A stretch of 64,000 nucleotides of DNA. Source: CAWBRT01 sp963832785 (GTDB lineage: Bacteria; Acidobacteriota; Terriglobia; Terriglobales; Acidobacteriaceae). Both the position numbers and the translations under genes were made by a program. The stretch lies in the NCBI GenBank assembly GCA_963832785.1, contig CAWHVF010000005.1, positions 682,001 through 746,000 of the forward strand. The letters are read 5' to 3'. Shown here piece by piece: positions 54,439 through 63,522 of this stretch; position 1 is the stretch's first letter; each line of letters begins with the position of its first letter. The notes beneath the pieces were generated by a model, which saw nothing but the letters and a program-made list of their open reading frames with translations, did not search any database and was not told where the DNA came from.

Positions 54439-55479
54439 TCAGGCAGACTTGGAATGCTCGATCAGTTTGTTGCGCAGTTGCTCGTTAACCGGCAGGGCCT
54501 TGCGCAGTTGCTCGCGTGCGCCGGCAATGGAGGCCCGCACCTCTTCCGGCTTGCGGCCGCTGATCACCGCGATCTCCTGCACGGTAAAACCCTCCATGGT
54601 GAACAGGATGAAGGCTTCGCGGTCCTCGTGGCGGGCATTGCGCAGCGCCAGTTCAACCATGGCCACCACCTCGTCGCTGGCGGCAATCTGCTCCGGCGTG
54701 GCTATGCGTCCGTCGGCGATCAGGTTCTCGTTGGTGAGCATCTCGTCCGGGTGGTGGAACTGCAGCATGGCTTCATCGCTGCCGCTGGCTTCTTCTCCGC
54801 GCACGCTGGACTCCAGCCCAACCCGCTGCTCCTGGTAATTCTGCTGGCTCAGGCGATCTATGGCGGCGCGCGACAAAAAGTACAGCCAGGGCTCCAGGGT
54901 CACCTTCTCAGGCTTTTCCGTGCGCCCGTCGAGGGCGCTGGCTATGGCTTCGTCAATGACCTCCTCGGGGGTGATCTGCCGCAAGTTTGTCTGCCCGCTG
55001 TTGCTGCGAAATTGCAGCTCCCGCTCCACGAAGCGCTTCCATTGGTCCAAATTGGCGTTCAGCCAGACGCTGATGTCCTGATTGGAGACCAGCTCGGGCT
55101 GCACCGCGGCCAGGGTCTCCTCGAAGGGCACCTGCGTCTCTTCGCGCGGGCGCTCGACCCGCCGACGCCGCGGCCACTTCCACTCGGCGCGCAGGTGGTC
55201 CATGTGCTTGGACAGTTGTTCCTTCAGGCTGTCGAAGCACATCTTGATGGCGCTCACCGCCGTGTCGGCGCTCTCGCGGGCGGCCAACTGCCCGGACGGC
55301 AAGCGCAGATTCACCGCCACCACAAAGCCGGTCTTCGGGTGTTCGCTGACCGAGCCGATCAGCGAAACCATGTCGGGACGAAACACCTGCAGGCGTTTTT
55401 GCAGCTTTTGAATTTGCTGAGTGATGTTTTTTTCGAGGTCGGCCGTTTTGAGGAGCTTGTAAGTAAAATGCACGTTCAT
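54439..55479 (-). CDS. HPF/RaiA domain fused to a sigma-70-type factor
   Basis: A 346-aa protein with two parts. Residues 1-105 look like ribosome hibernation promoting factor (HPF/RaiA): beta-alpha-beta-beta-beta-alpha order with conserved VVAVNLRLPSG. A basic linker (RRRRVER, about 104-115) follows. Residues about 145-216 resemble sigma region 2 (EPWLYFLSRAAIDRLSQQN), and about 273-328 resemble sigma region 4 (HEDREAFILFTMEGFTVQEI, then REQLRKAL). The segment is of ECF type, without region 3. It suggests one protein that can bind the ribosome and RNA polymerase or promoter DNA. Behaviour is inferred. Confidence 0.82.
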   Translation of the reverse strand: MNVHFTYKLLKTADLEKNITQQIQKLQKRLQVFRPDMVSLIGSVSEHPKTGFVVAVNLRLPSGQLAARESADTAVSAIKMCFDSLKEQLSKHMDHLRAEWKWPRRRRVERPREETQVPFEETLAAVQPELVSNQDISVWLNANLDQWKRFVERELQFRSNSGQTNLRQITPEEVIDEAIASALDGRTEKPEKVTLEPWLYFLSRAAIDRLSQQNYQEQRVGLESSVRGEEASGSDEAMLQFHHPDEMLTNENLIADGRIATPEQIAASDEVVAMVELALRNARHEDREAFILFTMEGFTVQEIAVISGRKPEEVRASIAGAREQLRKALPVNEQLRNKLIEHSKSA

Positions 55480-55839
55480 GCGTGAGCTCCGGACAGGGGT
55501 TGCTCCCGGACCGGGATCCCCGGCGCGGCCTGCTTTTGGCGCGCTGGGGTGGAGCGGCCATTCCTGTGGCCTGGAATTTTACACCTTCTACAGAAGCCAA
55601 AAGCGGAATTAACGTTGCTTTTACAGTCCAGGAAAGGCTTGCGGCAGCGCCATTTACGGCCGCGCCGGCAAGCACGTGGCGTGCCACATGGTAAGGCAAA
55701 ATAGTGGTGGGTAGATGGTCAAAGTTGCTACTTTTGACGTTCGATTGGTAATAGCGCCGCCGTCCCCGGTGGCGGGGCATGTCTGGTGGCCATGATGGAA
55801 CCCGCCGGCTAGGGCGCCGGCACACCGGCTCGCCCTGCG
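55480..55839. other. Gene-free stretch
   Basis: 360 bp between mqnE and the HPF-sigma gene without a supported gene; frames on the plus strand have no ribosome site. It must contain the promoter for the HPF-sigma/baeRF pair, but I could not identify a good -35/-10. Confidence 0.45.
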
Positions 55840-56982
55840 TCAGACAGCGATTGTGAAGCTGGTCTCGTCGCGCACCACCGGACGATACAGGGTGTCGCGC
55901 TCGAATGGCTGCCGCCCGGCTTCCTTGATGAGCCGAATCAGCTCATGGCGGCGTAGTCCCTGTGGGGTAGTGGCTCCGGCGTCGTGGTAGATTTTCTCTT
56001 CCACCACAGTGCCATCCACATCGTCGGCTCCAAAGCGCAGCGAGATTTGCGCCACCTTTGGGGTCATCATCTGCCAATAGGACTTCACGTGGGGAAAGTT
56101 GTCCAGCAGCAGCCGTCCAACCGCTATCTGCTTGAGGTCCAGCATACCCGTCGTGGTTGGCAGATGCCGCAGCATGGTATTGGCTGGGTGGAACGAGAGC
56201 GGGATGAAGCACTGGAAGCCGTGCGTCTCGTCCTGCAGCTCGCGCAGCCGGAGCAGATGGTCCACCCGGTCTTCGTCGTTCTCGATGTGGCCGTACAGCA
56301 TGGTGGCGTTGGACTTGAGCCCGATCTGGTGGGCGATGCGGGCAGTTTCCAGCCACTCGTTGCCGTCGATCTTGTGATCGCAGATGATGGCGCGCACACG
56401 TTCGTTGAAGATTTCCGCTCCCCCACCGGGCATGGATTGCACGCCCGCCTCCTTAAACTTGAGCAGGGTGTCGCGAATGGAGAGCTTGGCCCGCTTGGCG
56501 AAGAAGGCAATCTCCACCATGGTGAACGCCTTGAGGTGTACCTGCGGGAACCGCTCCTTCAGCCCGCGAATCAGGTCGAGGAAGTACTCCAGCGGCAGGT
56601 CGGGATGCAGCCCGCCGACGATGTGGAACTCGGTCACCGCGTCGCTGTAGCCGGAGGCAGCCGCGCGCCAAGCCTCCTCCAATGCCATGGTGTAGGCGCC
56701 GGGAGCGTTCTTCCTGCGCCCGAAGGCGCACAGCCGGCAGGCGGCTACGCAGACGTTGGTGGGATTGATGTGGCGATTGACGTTGAAATAGGCGATGTCG
56801 CCGTGCATGCGCTCGCGCACGTGGTTGGCCAGCCAGCCCACGGCCAGAATGTCGCCGCTCTGGTAGAGCGCAACGCCGTCGGCGGCGTTCAGACGCTCCT
56901 GCTGCCTTACCTTTTCGGCAATCGGCCAGAGCCTGGGATCGTCGGTCTGGAAAGGACGGTGGTTGCTTTCTGCCGCGGACAT
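55840..56982 (-). CDS. mqnE: Aminofutalosine synthase MqnE
   Basis: A 380-aa radical SAM enzyme of the futalosine menaquinone pathway, which joins a chorismate-derived enol ether to SAM's adenosine. The 4Fe-4S motif is C78, C82, C85 (CxxxCxxC). Other typical parts: NRHINPTNVC, HIVGGLHPDLP, and GGGAEIFNERVR. Length fits MqnE (about 370-390). CofH/MqnC are relatives, but the segments before and after the Cys motif fit MqnE best. Confidence 0.9.
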   Translation of the reverse strand: MSAAESNHRPFQTDDPRLWPIAEKVRQQERLNAADGVALYQSGDILAVGWLANHVRERMHGDIAYFNVNRHINPTNVCVAACRLCAFGRRKNAPGAYTMALEEAWRAAASGYSDAVTEFHIVGGLHPDLPLEYFLDLIRGLKERFPQVHLKAFTMVEIAFFAKRAKLSIRDTLLKFKEAGVQSMPGGGAEIFNERVRAIICDHKIDGNEWLETARIAHQIGLKSNATMLYGHIENDEDRVDHLLRLRELQDETHGFQCFIPLSFHPANTMLRHLPTTTGMLDLKQIAVGRLLLDNFPHVKSYWQMMTPKVAQISLRFGADDVDGTVVEEKIYHDAGATTPQGLRRHELIRLIKEAGRQPFERDTLYRPVVRDETSFTIAV

Positions 56983-57060
56983 TGTCTTTAGTTTGATGAT
57001 AGCGCACCGGGGCGGGTGCGCATAACCGTTTCACGTTTTCGCGATGTGAATAAGTTTGAA

Positions 57061-57151
57061 GGTGCCCCGGGTTCCGCGCCGCGTTTTTCGGCGCTAACCT
57101 GGGGGAATGGGTCCCACGTCAGCCCAAAAGCAGGACGGGACGTGGGGCACC
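57061..57151. repeat. MITE-like repeat with GGTGCCCC ends, copy 2
   Basis: 91 bp, a close copy of 14126-14219, with ends GGTGCCCC and GGGGCACC and the same two inner hairpins. Small differences include TTTTT for CTTTT in the first loop and TCAGCCCAAAAGC for TCAGCCCAACAGC in the second. Confidence 0.85.
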
Positions 57152-57251
57152 CAAAGTTGACTAGCGTTCAAACTGACCCACTACGCACGCTTCACGACGT
57201 AGCAGCGCCACTGCTCAGCAAAGTGCCGGAACGGCGTTGTCGGCCTGATCT

Positions 57252-57884
57252 CTACAATTTCAGCGCCACCGATACGCCGTCGCGCAGCGGCAGCAGGGTA
57301 GTGTAGAAGTCGGGCGAGGCATAAAGCGCGCAGTTGAACTCCTGCACGGCACGCGTACTCTTGCTCTGCGGCGGATTCTCGGCCACGCGCCCATGCCAGA
57401 GGGTATTGTCGGTGATGAACAGCCCGTGCTGGCGTACCCGCGTCCGCGCCAGCGGCAGCACCCGCGGGTAATCCAGCTTGTCAACGTCGTTGAAGACGAT
57501 GTCGAAGGGCCCGCTCTCCTCGGCCAGCAACTCCAGGGCGTTGCCGACGCAGATTTTCACCCGTTCCAGTACTCCGGCGCGGCGCAGGTAGCGGCGCGCC
57601 TCGGCGGCATTGGCCGGATCGCTATCGGTGTAGATGACGCGTCCGCCTTCGCCCACTCCCCGCGCCCACCAGACGGTCGAGTAGCCGATGGCCGAGCCCA
57701 TCTCGAAGACCGTCTTGGCGCCCGTCATGCGCGCCAGTTGGAAGAACAGGCGACCAACGGCAGGGCCGACGATCGGGATGCGGCGTTGCCTGGCCTGCTC
57801 CTCCATCTCGCGCAACACCTCGTCGCGCTCGGGCAGCAGCCCCTGAAAATACCGCTCAATGTGGTCGTGGGTAATCTCGCCCAT
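57252..57884 (-). CDS. O-methyltransferase, class I SAM-dependent
   Basis: A 210-aa protein with the O-methyltransferase family 3 pattern: VFEMGSAIGYSTVWWA (SAM site, about 59-74), VIYTDSDP, FDIVFNDVDKLDYPRV and DNTLWHGRV. Such enzymes methylate catechol-like hydroxyls with Mg2+, using the Asp residues seen in NDVDK and TDN. The substrate is unknown. Confidence 0.88.
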   Translation of the reverse strand: MGEITHDHIERYFQGLLPERDEVLREMEEQARQRRIPIVGPAVGRLFFQLARMTGAKTVFEMGSAIGYSTVWWARGVGEGGRVIYTDSDPANAAEARRYLRRAGVLERVKICVGNALELLAEESGPFDIVFNDVDKLDYPRVLPLARTRVRQHGLFITDNTLWHGRVAENPPQSKSTRAVQEFNCALYASPDFYTTLLPLRDGVSVALKL

Positions 57885-57990
57885 GCGCCCTTTCTCTGAC
57901 AGCCTGTTACATAGATGCCGCTTGCGAGGTGCCCAGCTTCATACCTCAGGCCGGGCCCCCGCGTCGGCATCCCTGGCGCGATGAAACCGG

Positions 57991-58710
57991 TTATACGGCC
58001 GGCAGCTCTTTGCGCTCTCCCGGCTTGAACTCCAGGATTTCGAAGCCCTGCTCGCGCGCGGCGCGGGCCAGATCGCTCGGCTTGCCCGTCAGCACCGGGA
58101 AGGTGCCGCAGTGCATCGGGATCAAGACTTTTGGACGCAGCAGGCGGCAGGCATATTCGACTTCGCGCGGGCCCATGGTGAAGTGGTCGCCGATGGGCAA
58201 CATCACGATCTGCGGCGCATAGAGGTCGCGTATCAGGGCCATATCGCCGAAGACCGCCGTATCGCCGGCGTGGTAGATCTTCTGCCCGTTGGAGAACTCC
58301 ATCACGAAGCCGCAAGGCTCGCCGCCGTAGACGATTGAGCCGTCGTCGTCCTGAATGCCGGAGGAGTGGAGGGCATTGACCATGGTGATGCGGACGTTCT
58401 GCACGGTTTGCGATCCGCCTTTGTTCATCGGGCTGATCTGCTTGGCGCCCTTTTTGTTCAGCCAGGCGCAGAGCTCGAAGATTCCCACCACCACCGGGTT
58501 GTGCTCTTTGCAGATTTCCAGCGCATCGCCCATGTGGTCGTAGTGTCCGTGGGTGCAAAGCGCCACGTCCACCTTGGCCAGCTTCTTCATATTGGGCGGA
58601 CACATGGGATTGTTTTTCACCCAGGGGTCGATAAGCAGCGTCTTTCCCTCCGGGGTTTCAATGGTGAACGTCGAATGACCCAGCCAGGTCGCCTTTACCG
58701 AATTCGCCAT
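57991..58710 (-). CDS. UPF0173-type metal-dependent hydrolase
   Basis: A 239-aa metallo-beta-lactamase-fold protein. The metal motif is THGHYDHMGD (H54, H56, D58, H59), with further ligands in YHAGDTAVF and IPMHCGTF. The layout and length fit the UPF0173 (YtkL-like) family. It lies 12 bp behind the rhodanese gene, so they probably form an operon; a link to sulfur chemistry is only suggested by this. Confidence 0.88.
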   Translation of the reverse strand: MANSVKATWLGHSTFTIETPEGKTLLIDPWVKNNPMCPPNMKKLAKVDVALCTHGHYDHMGDALEICKEHNPVVVGIFELCAWLNKKGAKQISPMNKGGSQTVQNVRITMVNALHSSGIQDDDGSIVYGGEPCGFVMEFSNGQKIYHAGDTAVFGDMALIRDLYAPQIVMLPIGDHFTMGPREVEYACRLLRPKVLIPMHCGTFPVLTGKPSDLARAAREQGFEILEFKPGERKELPAV

Positions 58711-58722
58711 CGTCAGTTCCTT

Positions 58723-59091
58723 TCACTGTCGCGTTTTAGCTTGAGAGTCGCTCCACTGCTTGTAGCCACCGGCGAGAGATACCACATTGCGGAACCCCAT
58801 CCTGTGCAGCATGTACGCCGCCATCAGAGAGCGCCCGCCGTTGGCGCAATACAGCACGATCTGCTTGTCCTTGTCGGTTGTAAAGCGATCGATGTCCAGC
58901 TCCAGCACGCCCCGGGGGACGACCACCGATCCAGGAATGGTTCCTGTTTTTAACTCCTCGGGCTCGCGCACATCGACCAGCAGGAAATCCTCGTTCTCCT
59001 CCTGCATCTCCATGAGATCGACGAAGTTGATCTCTTCAATTCCTTCTCTCCGGATCCCGTCCAGCAACTGCCTCAACTCATCAACCAGCAT
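58723..59091 (-). CDS. Rhodanese-like domain protein
   Basis: A 122-aa single rhodanese domain with the active Cys82 in LYCANGGRS. It can carry a persulfide sulfur. An N-terminal helix of about 25 residues precedes the domain (DFLLVDVREPEE). Translation of the neighbour gene follows closely. Confidence 0.88.
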   Translation of the reverse strand: MLVDELRQLLDGIRREGIEEINFVDLMEMQEENEDFLLVDVREPEELKTGTIPGSVVVPRGVLELDIDRFTTDKDKQIVLYCANGGRSLMAAYMLHRMGFRNVVSLAGGYKQWSDSQAKTRQ

Positions 59092-59435
59092 TCCTGTCCT
59101 CTCCGCATCCCGGGCGAGGCCGCTTCAGCCCGCCAGAGAGAAGCGGGGCTGACAGGTCGGCGTTCTCCGGGTGATGCTCCGCAACTGATTTTATTGTCAG
59201 GCCGCCTGCATCGCAATCCGAGGGGCCAGGAAACCGAAACTCGCCGATTCTTATCCGCCGCCGCGAAAACGTAAAGGACCTGCTGCGCCCGGAGCTGTAG
59301 CGCGGAACGATTGCAGACTTGAGATTGCAGATCGCAGTGTTTTTGGGGTTGAGGTGGGGCCCTCTCTCAGCTCAGCGCCGAACTGCACGGCGCGGGGCCA
59401 ATCAAAACTGACCAGGCGAGCGCGAACCAGGCCGT
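59092..59435. other. Gene-free stretch with a short heptad array
   Basis: About 340 bp between purQ and the rhodanese gene. Units TTGCAGA, CTTGAGA, TTGCAGA, TCGCAGT lie at 59311-59338 with 7-base spacing. No gene is seen. Confidence 0.5.
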
Positions 59436-60173
59436 TTACTTTAGCGCCACAGCTCTGCTTCCGGCGAACACCGCCGGGGCTACGTTTGCTGTGGCGGACA
59501 GCAGCGAACGCATGATCTTGAGCCCGTCCAGCATGCCCAGGGCCGGTTCGCTGGCGCGTTCCGGATGCGGCATCATTCCCAGCACGTTGAAGCCCTCGTT
59601 GGCGATGCCCGCGATATTGTCCATCGCCCCGTTCGGATTGGCCTCGGCGGCGATCTCGCCGGCCGGCGTGCAGTAACGGAAGATGATCCGGTCCTGCCGG
59701 TACAACTGCCGCAAAGTATCTTCGTCGCAGAAGAAATTGCCTTCCATGTGGCCGATGGGCACGGTCAGCACTTCCCCTTTGCGGCACTGGTTGGTGTAGG
59801 GCGTATCGTTGTTCTCGCAGCGGATGTGCACCGGCTTGCAGATATACTTCAGGCCCTGGTTGCGCATGAGGACGCCGGGCAGCAGTCCCGACTCGCAGAG
59901 GATCTGGAATCCGTTGCAGATGCCCAGCACCAGCCCGCCGGAGGCGGCAAAGCGCCGCACCGATTCCATAATGGGCGAAAATTTGGCGATGGCGCCGGTG
60001 CGCAGGTAGTCACCGTAGGCGAAGCCACCCGGCGCGATAATGACGTCGCAATTCTCCAGGTCGTGGGAGTCGTGCCAGAGCAGGGTGGCGGGTTCCTGGA
60101 GGACTTCCTTGAACGCCCAATAAGTGTCGTGGTCGCAATTTGAGCCAGGAAAGATAATTACGCCGAATTTCAT
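59436..60173 (-). CDS. purQ: Phosphoribosylformylglycinamidine synthase subunit PurQ
   Basis: A 245-aa glutamine amidotransferase subunit of purine synthesis. The ATG at 60173 (MKFGVIIFPGSN) has AGGT upstream; a longer frame to 60329 has no support. Nucleophile C86 in GICNGFQ, catalytic His and Glu in PHPERA (about 213), and oxyanion Gly region APGGFAYGD. Partners PurS and PurL are not in the window. Confidence 0.96.
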   Translation of the reverse strand: MKFGVIIFPGSNCDHDTYWAFKEVLQEPATLLWHDSHDLENCDVIIAPGGFAYGDYLRTGAIAKFSPIMESVRRFAASGGLVLGICNGFQILCESGLLPGVLMRNQGLKYICKPVHIRCENNDTPYTNQCRKGEVLTVPIGHMEGNFFCDEDTLRQLYRQDRIIFRYCTPAGEIAAEANPNGAMDNIAGIANEGFNVLGMMPHPERASEPALGMLDGLKIMRSLLSATANVAPAVFAGSRAVALK

Positions 60174-60407
60174 ACGCTTACCTAAGCCGAGTTTAGCACG
60201 CTCGCGGCAGGACTTGGAGGACAGGTGCCCCGGCGTGTACGGCCTGCCGGGCAGGTTCCCTGGACTGCATAAACACAGCAAAGCTGCATAACCACCCACA
60301 TCTGCCTGCGGCAGATGCGAGACCGGCAAAATTTTTTTTCTTCTCCCGAGCCGAATTGTGCCCCTGCCCGTCTAATCAGGTGACCCATCAGTTTTCTCTC
60401 CTACTTA

Positions 60408-60439
60408 GGGGGCGGCAAATCCGCTCCCTTTTTTGTTTT
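60408..60439 (+). terminator. Intrinsic terminator without a gene upstream
   Basis: GGGGGCGG and CCGCTCCC (one G-T pair) around CAAAT, then TTTTTTGTTTT. On the plus strand no gene ends here: purQ runs left. It may end a small RNA starting around 60200-60300, or act as an attenuator about 240 bp before yebC. Confidence 0.6.
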
Positions 60440-60681
60440 GCCTGTCAGCGACCAAGCCGCAGGTTGGCGCCGGGAAGAGCGCCGGGAGGGCGGGTGGATG
60501 CATGGTATAATCCCTGATTGCCTGCACCATTGAAACGGCACTCATCGTGTCTCTTGCGGTTATAAGTTGTTGGTGTCCGGCATGATCGGGAGTCACTCGC
60601 CGGGTTCCCAGCGGCGGTTGCCGCTGCCGGGCGGAAGCGGGTGAGCCGAGCGAGACGAAATCCTTACACTACGAGGTGCGT

Positions 60682-61428
60682 ATGTCTGGCCATTCCAAGT
60701 GGGCCACCATTAAGCACAAAAAGGGCGCGCTGGACGCCAAGCGCGGCAAGATTTTCACCCGCCTGATCCGGGAAATCGCCATGGCAGCCAAGGGCGGTGG
60801 CGATCCGGAGAAGAATCCCCGGCTGCGTACGGCCGTGGCCGCCGCCAAGGCCGAGAACATGCCAGGCGACAACATCAAGCGCGCCATCCAGCGCGGCACC
60901 GGCGAGCTGCCCGGCGTCAGCTACGAGGAGATCACCTTCGAGGGCTACGGCCCGGGCGGGGTCGCCATTCTGGTGGAGGTCACCACCGACAACCGCAACC
61001 GCACGGTCAGCGAGATCCGGCACGCCTTCGGCAAGCACGGCGGCAACATGGCCGAAGCCGGCTCGGTCGCCTGGATGTTTCACAAGAAGGGCGACATCGT
61101 GATTGCCAAGTCGGCGGCCAAGGAAGACGACCTGATGAACATCGTCCTGGAGGCCGGCGGCGACGACATCAAGGACGACGGCGATAACTGGGAGGTCATT
61201 ACCGATCCCTCCGCCTACGAAGCCGTGCTGGAGGCCATCAAGAAGGCCGGCATCAAGCCCGAGGCGGCGCAGATCGGCATGATTCCACAGAACTACATCA
61301 AGCTTGAGGGGCCGCAGGCAGCCACCATGATTCGCCTCATGGAAGCCTTGGAAGACCAGGACGACGTGCAAAACGTCTACGCCAACTTCGATATCGACCA
61401 GAAGCAGTTGGAGGAAGTCGCCGGCTAG
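60682..61428 (+). CDS. YebC/PmpR-family transcriptional regulator
   Basis: A 248-aa protein from the ATG at 60682, with GAGGT 5 nt upstream. It has the typical start MSGHSKWATIKHKK and the three-domain layout of YebC, including ENMPGDNIKRAIQRGTGE and VGSVAWMF-like parts. YebC-type proteins act as transcription regulators, and some are now known to relieve ribosomes stalled at proline runs. No neighbour such as ruvC is present. Confidence 0.93.
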   Translation: MSGHSKWATIKHKKGALDAKRGKIFTRLIREIAMAAKGGGDPEKNPRLRTAVAAAKAENMPGDNIKRAIQRGTGELPGVSYEEITFEGYGPGGVAILVEVTTDNRNRTVSEIRHAFGKHGGNMAEAGSVAWMFHKKGDIVIAKSAAKEDDLMNIVLEAGGDDIKDDGDNWEVITDPSAYEAVLEAIKKAGIKPEAAQIGMIPQNYIKLEGPQAATMIRLMEALEDQDDVQNVYANFDIDQKQLEEVAG

Positions 61429-61574
61429 AACGGGAGACCCGGGGTTACTGATTCAGTTCGCTTCGAAACGGGGCCCCGGCCCCTTGCTCCCTCACCCCCA
61501 AGACCTATCATCTCTGCGGTTTTCCCGCGTACAATCCAGAGTAGAATCGTACTTCAATTCGCCAAGAAGGCCAT

Positions 61575-62207
61575 ATGAAACTGGGCGAAAAATCCGCGTG
61601 TGCGCTTTGCTGCTTGCTTGCCATTCTTCTGCTTTGCTGGCCGGCGGTTGCTGAGTCGGCATCGCAGGCGGGCGACGACGACGCCGCGCTGCGAACAGAG
61701 CACTGGGATTTCGGCCTCTTTGCCGGCGGTGGCAGCGGCCTGGGCACGCGCAGCAACGTGCAGATGTTCCGCGCCGGGGCGCGCATCGGGCGGGTCATGA
61801 CCGGCGAGCTGGGGCGGGGCTGGCTGCGCGGCACCTTCGAATTGGACGGCGAGATCACCCCCATCGATTATGTTTTCTGGAGCGGCTATCGCAACGTCTA
61901 CGGCTTCGGCTTCACGCCGCTCGACATGAAATGGAACTTCACCCGCGGCCGGCGCATAGTGCCCTTCATAGAAGCGGCCGGCGGACTGCTCTGGACCAAT
62001 GCCAATATTCCCCCGGGAAACACCTCGCAGATTAATTTCACCCCCGGCGGCGGGGGCGGCATGCACATATTCCTCAAGCGCGGCCGGGCCATTACCTGGA
62101 CGCTGCGCGCCGTGCATATTTCCAACGCCTCGCTGGGCGCCCACAACCCGGGCGTAAACGCTTCGCTGCAGGGCAGCTTGGGATATACCTGGTTCAAGAG
62201 CAAATAA
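61575..62207 (+). CDS. PagL-like lipid A deacylase / acyloxyacyl hydrolase
   Basis: A 210-aa outer-membrane barrel with signal peptide (about 1-27). The region HISNASLGAHNPGVN matches the PagL catalytic His and Ser (HxSN). In PagL the triad also has a Glu 12 residues behind the Ser; here that place is Asn (GVNAS). So the enzyme may be weakened or use another acid. The C-terminal Lys-rich end lacks an aromatic last residue. Role: removal of a lipid A acyl chain, inferred. Confidence 0.7.
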   Translation: MKLGEKSACALCCLLAILLLCWPAVAESASQAGDDDAALRTEHWDFGLFAGGGSGLGTRSNVQMFRAGARIGRVMTGELGRGWLRGTFELDGEITPIDYVFWSGYRNVYGFGFTPLDMKWNFTRGRRIVPFIEAAGGLLWTNANIPPGNTSQINFTPGGGGGMHIFLKRGRAITWTLRAVHISNASLGAHNPGVNASLQGSLGYTWFKSK

Positions 62208-62269
62208 GAAGAGCCCTTTGCGGCTCGGCTGAACAAGCTGCTGAAAAATGCAAAAATATGCCTTGTGAA

Positions 62270-62397
62270 TGTCATACTGAGCGAAGCGAAGGATCTGCTG
62301 TTTCTCCACTTCAGCAAACGCAAAAGCGGCGTTGCTTGGGCCCGGAAAGCAACGCAGATCCTTCGGCCCCGCAACGCCGCGCAGCCTCAGGATGACA
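62270..62397. repeat. MITE-like repeat with TGTCATACTGAG ends
   Basis: 128 bp with ends TGTCATACTGAG and CTCAGGATGACA, and inner inverted parts GCGAAGGATC and GATCCTTCGG. It lies in the 5' region of ftcD, 78 bp before the ATG. Confidence 0.8.
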
Positions 62398-62474
62398 CCT
62401 CGTGCTGTTTTTTCAGTAGCGTGTGCAGCCGTGCGCTGATACAAACGGAATGCAACAACTTTGGTTGTGAGAAC

Positions 62475-63374
62475 ATGCCGCCGCTGATCGAGTCCGTGCC
62501 AAACTTTTCCGAGGGCCGCGACCAAGGCAAGGTCGACGCCATTCTCGAAGCCATGAAGATGGACGGCGTCTACCTGCTGGACCGCCACCTGGACCCGGAC
62601 CACAATCGTTCGGTGGCCACCCTGGCGGGTGAGCCTGGACCGTTGCTGGAGGCTGTGCTGCGCGGCGTTGGCAAGGCAGCCGAACTGATCGACCTGAATC
62701 ACCATCGGGGGGTGCATCCGCGCATTGGCGCCACCGATGTCGTGCCTTTCGTGCCCCTGCGGGAGGCCAGCCTCGACGACTGCGCGCAACTGGCGCGCCA
62801 GGCCGGAGCCGAGATTTGGAGGCGCTACCAGATTCCCGTTTACCTCTACCAGCACGCAGCCACCCGCCCCGAGCGCGCCAATCTGGAAAACATCCGCCGC
62901 GGCCAGTTCGAGCGTCTTCGCCGGGAAATTGCCGCCGACCCCGGCCGGCTGCCGGATTTCGGCCAGGCGCGCCTGCATCCGACTGCCGGAGCAACCGTGG
63001 TCGGCGCGCGCAAGTTTCTGGTTGCCTACAACATTTTTTTGAACACCGGCGACGTTGAGATCGCCCGCAAGGTGGCCAGGACGGTGCGCGCATCCGGCGG
63101 CGGCCTGCCCTGCGTAAAGGCCATGGGAGTGCTGGTTCGCGGGCTGGCGCAGGTTTCCATGAACCTGACCAACGTCGATCAGACTCCCATTCCCCGCGTC
63201 TTCGAAGCCGTAACCCGTGAAGCCGCGCGCTACGGCGTCAGCCCGCTCTGCGGCGAGATTGTGGGCCTGGTTCCCCGCCAGGCAGTCAATGAGAACGACC
63301 AGTGGTTCCGCCAGCTTGAAAATCGCGGCGCTTCCATCGTGCTGGAAGAAAGGCTTTTAGCGGTTAAGGGTTAG
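62475..63374 (+). CDS. ftcD: Glutamate formimidoyltransferase
   Basis: A 299-aa single-domain enzyme that moves the formimino group from formiminoglutamate to tetrahydrofolate, the last step in one route of histidine breakdown. It starts at the ATG 62475 (MPPLIESVPNFSEGR). Typical parts are PNFSEGRD, DHNRSVATLAGEP, HPRIGATDVVPFVP, and VGARKFLVAYNIFLNT. The cyclodeaminase half found in the fused enzyme is absent. No hut genes are in the window. Confidence 0.94.
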   Translation: MPPLIESVPNFSEGRDQGKVDAILEAMKMDGVYLLDRHLDPDHNRSVATLAGEPGPLLEAVLRGVGKAAELIDLNHHRGVHPRIGATDVVPFVPLREASLDDCAQLARQAGAEIWRRYQIPVYLYQHAATRPERANLENIRRGQFERLRREIAADPGRLPDFGQARLHPTAGATVVGARKFLVAYNIFLNTGDVEIARKVARTVRASGGGLPCVKAMGVLVRGLAQVSMNLTNVDQTPIPRVFEAVTREAARYGVSPLCGEIVGLVPRQAVNENDQWFRQLENRGASIVLEERLLAVKG

Positions 63375-63522
63375 AGATCAGGCATTAGCACTTTACTCCC
63401 TAAACCATATTCCCTAACTCCTTCAAAATAATTGCGGAACCCTGAGCCTTGTTCCGGGTTAAAAATTTTACCGGGCGCCGCCAGCGTGTCTCAACGCCGC
63501 GCGACTCGGGTAGAATATCTCC

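Noticed and set aside
54433..56991. Frames of 350 and 335 aa opposite the HPF-sigma gene and mqnE
   Set aside because: Shadows without signals; both overlap fully with well-supported genes.
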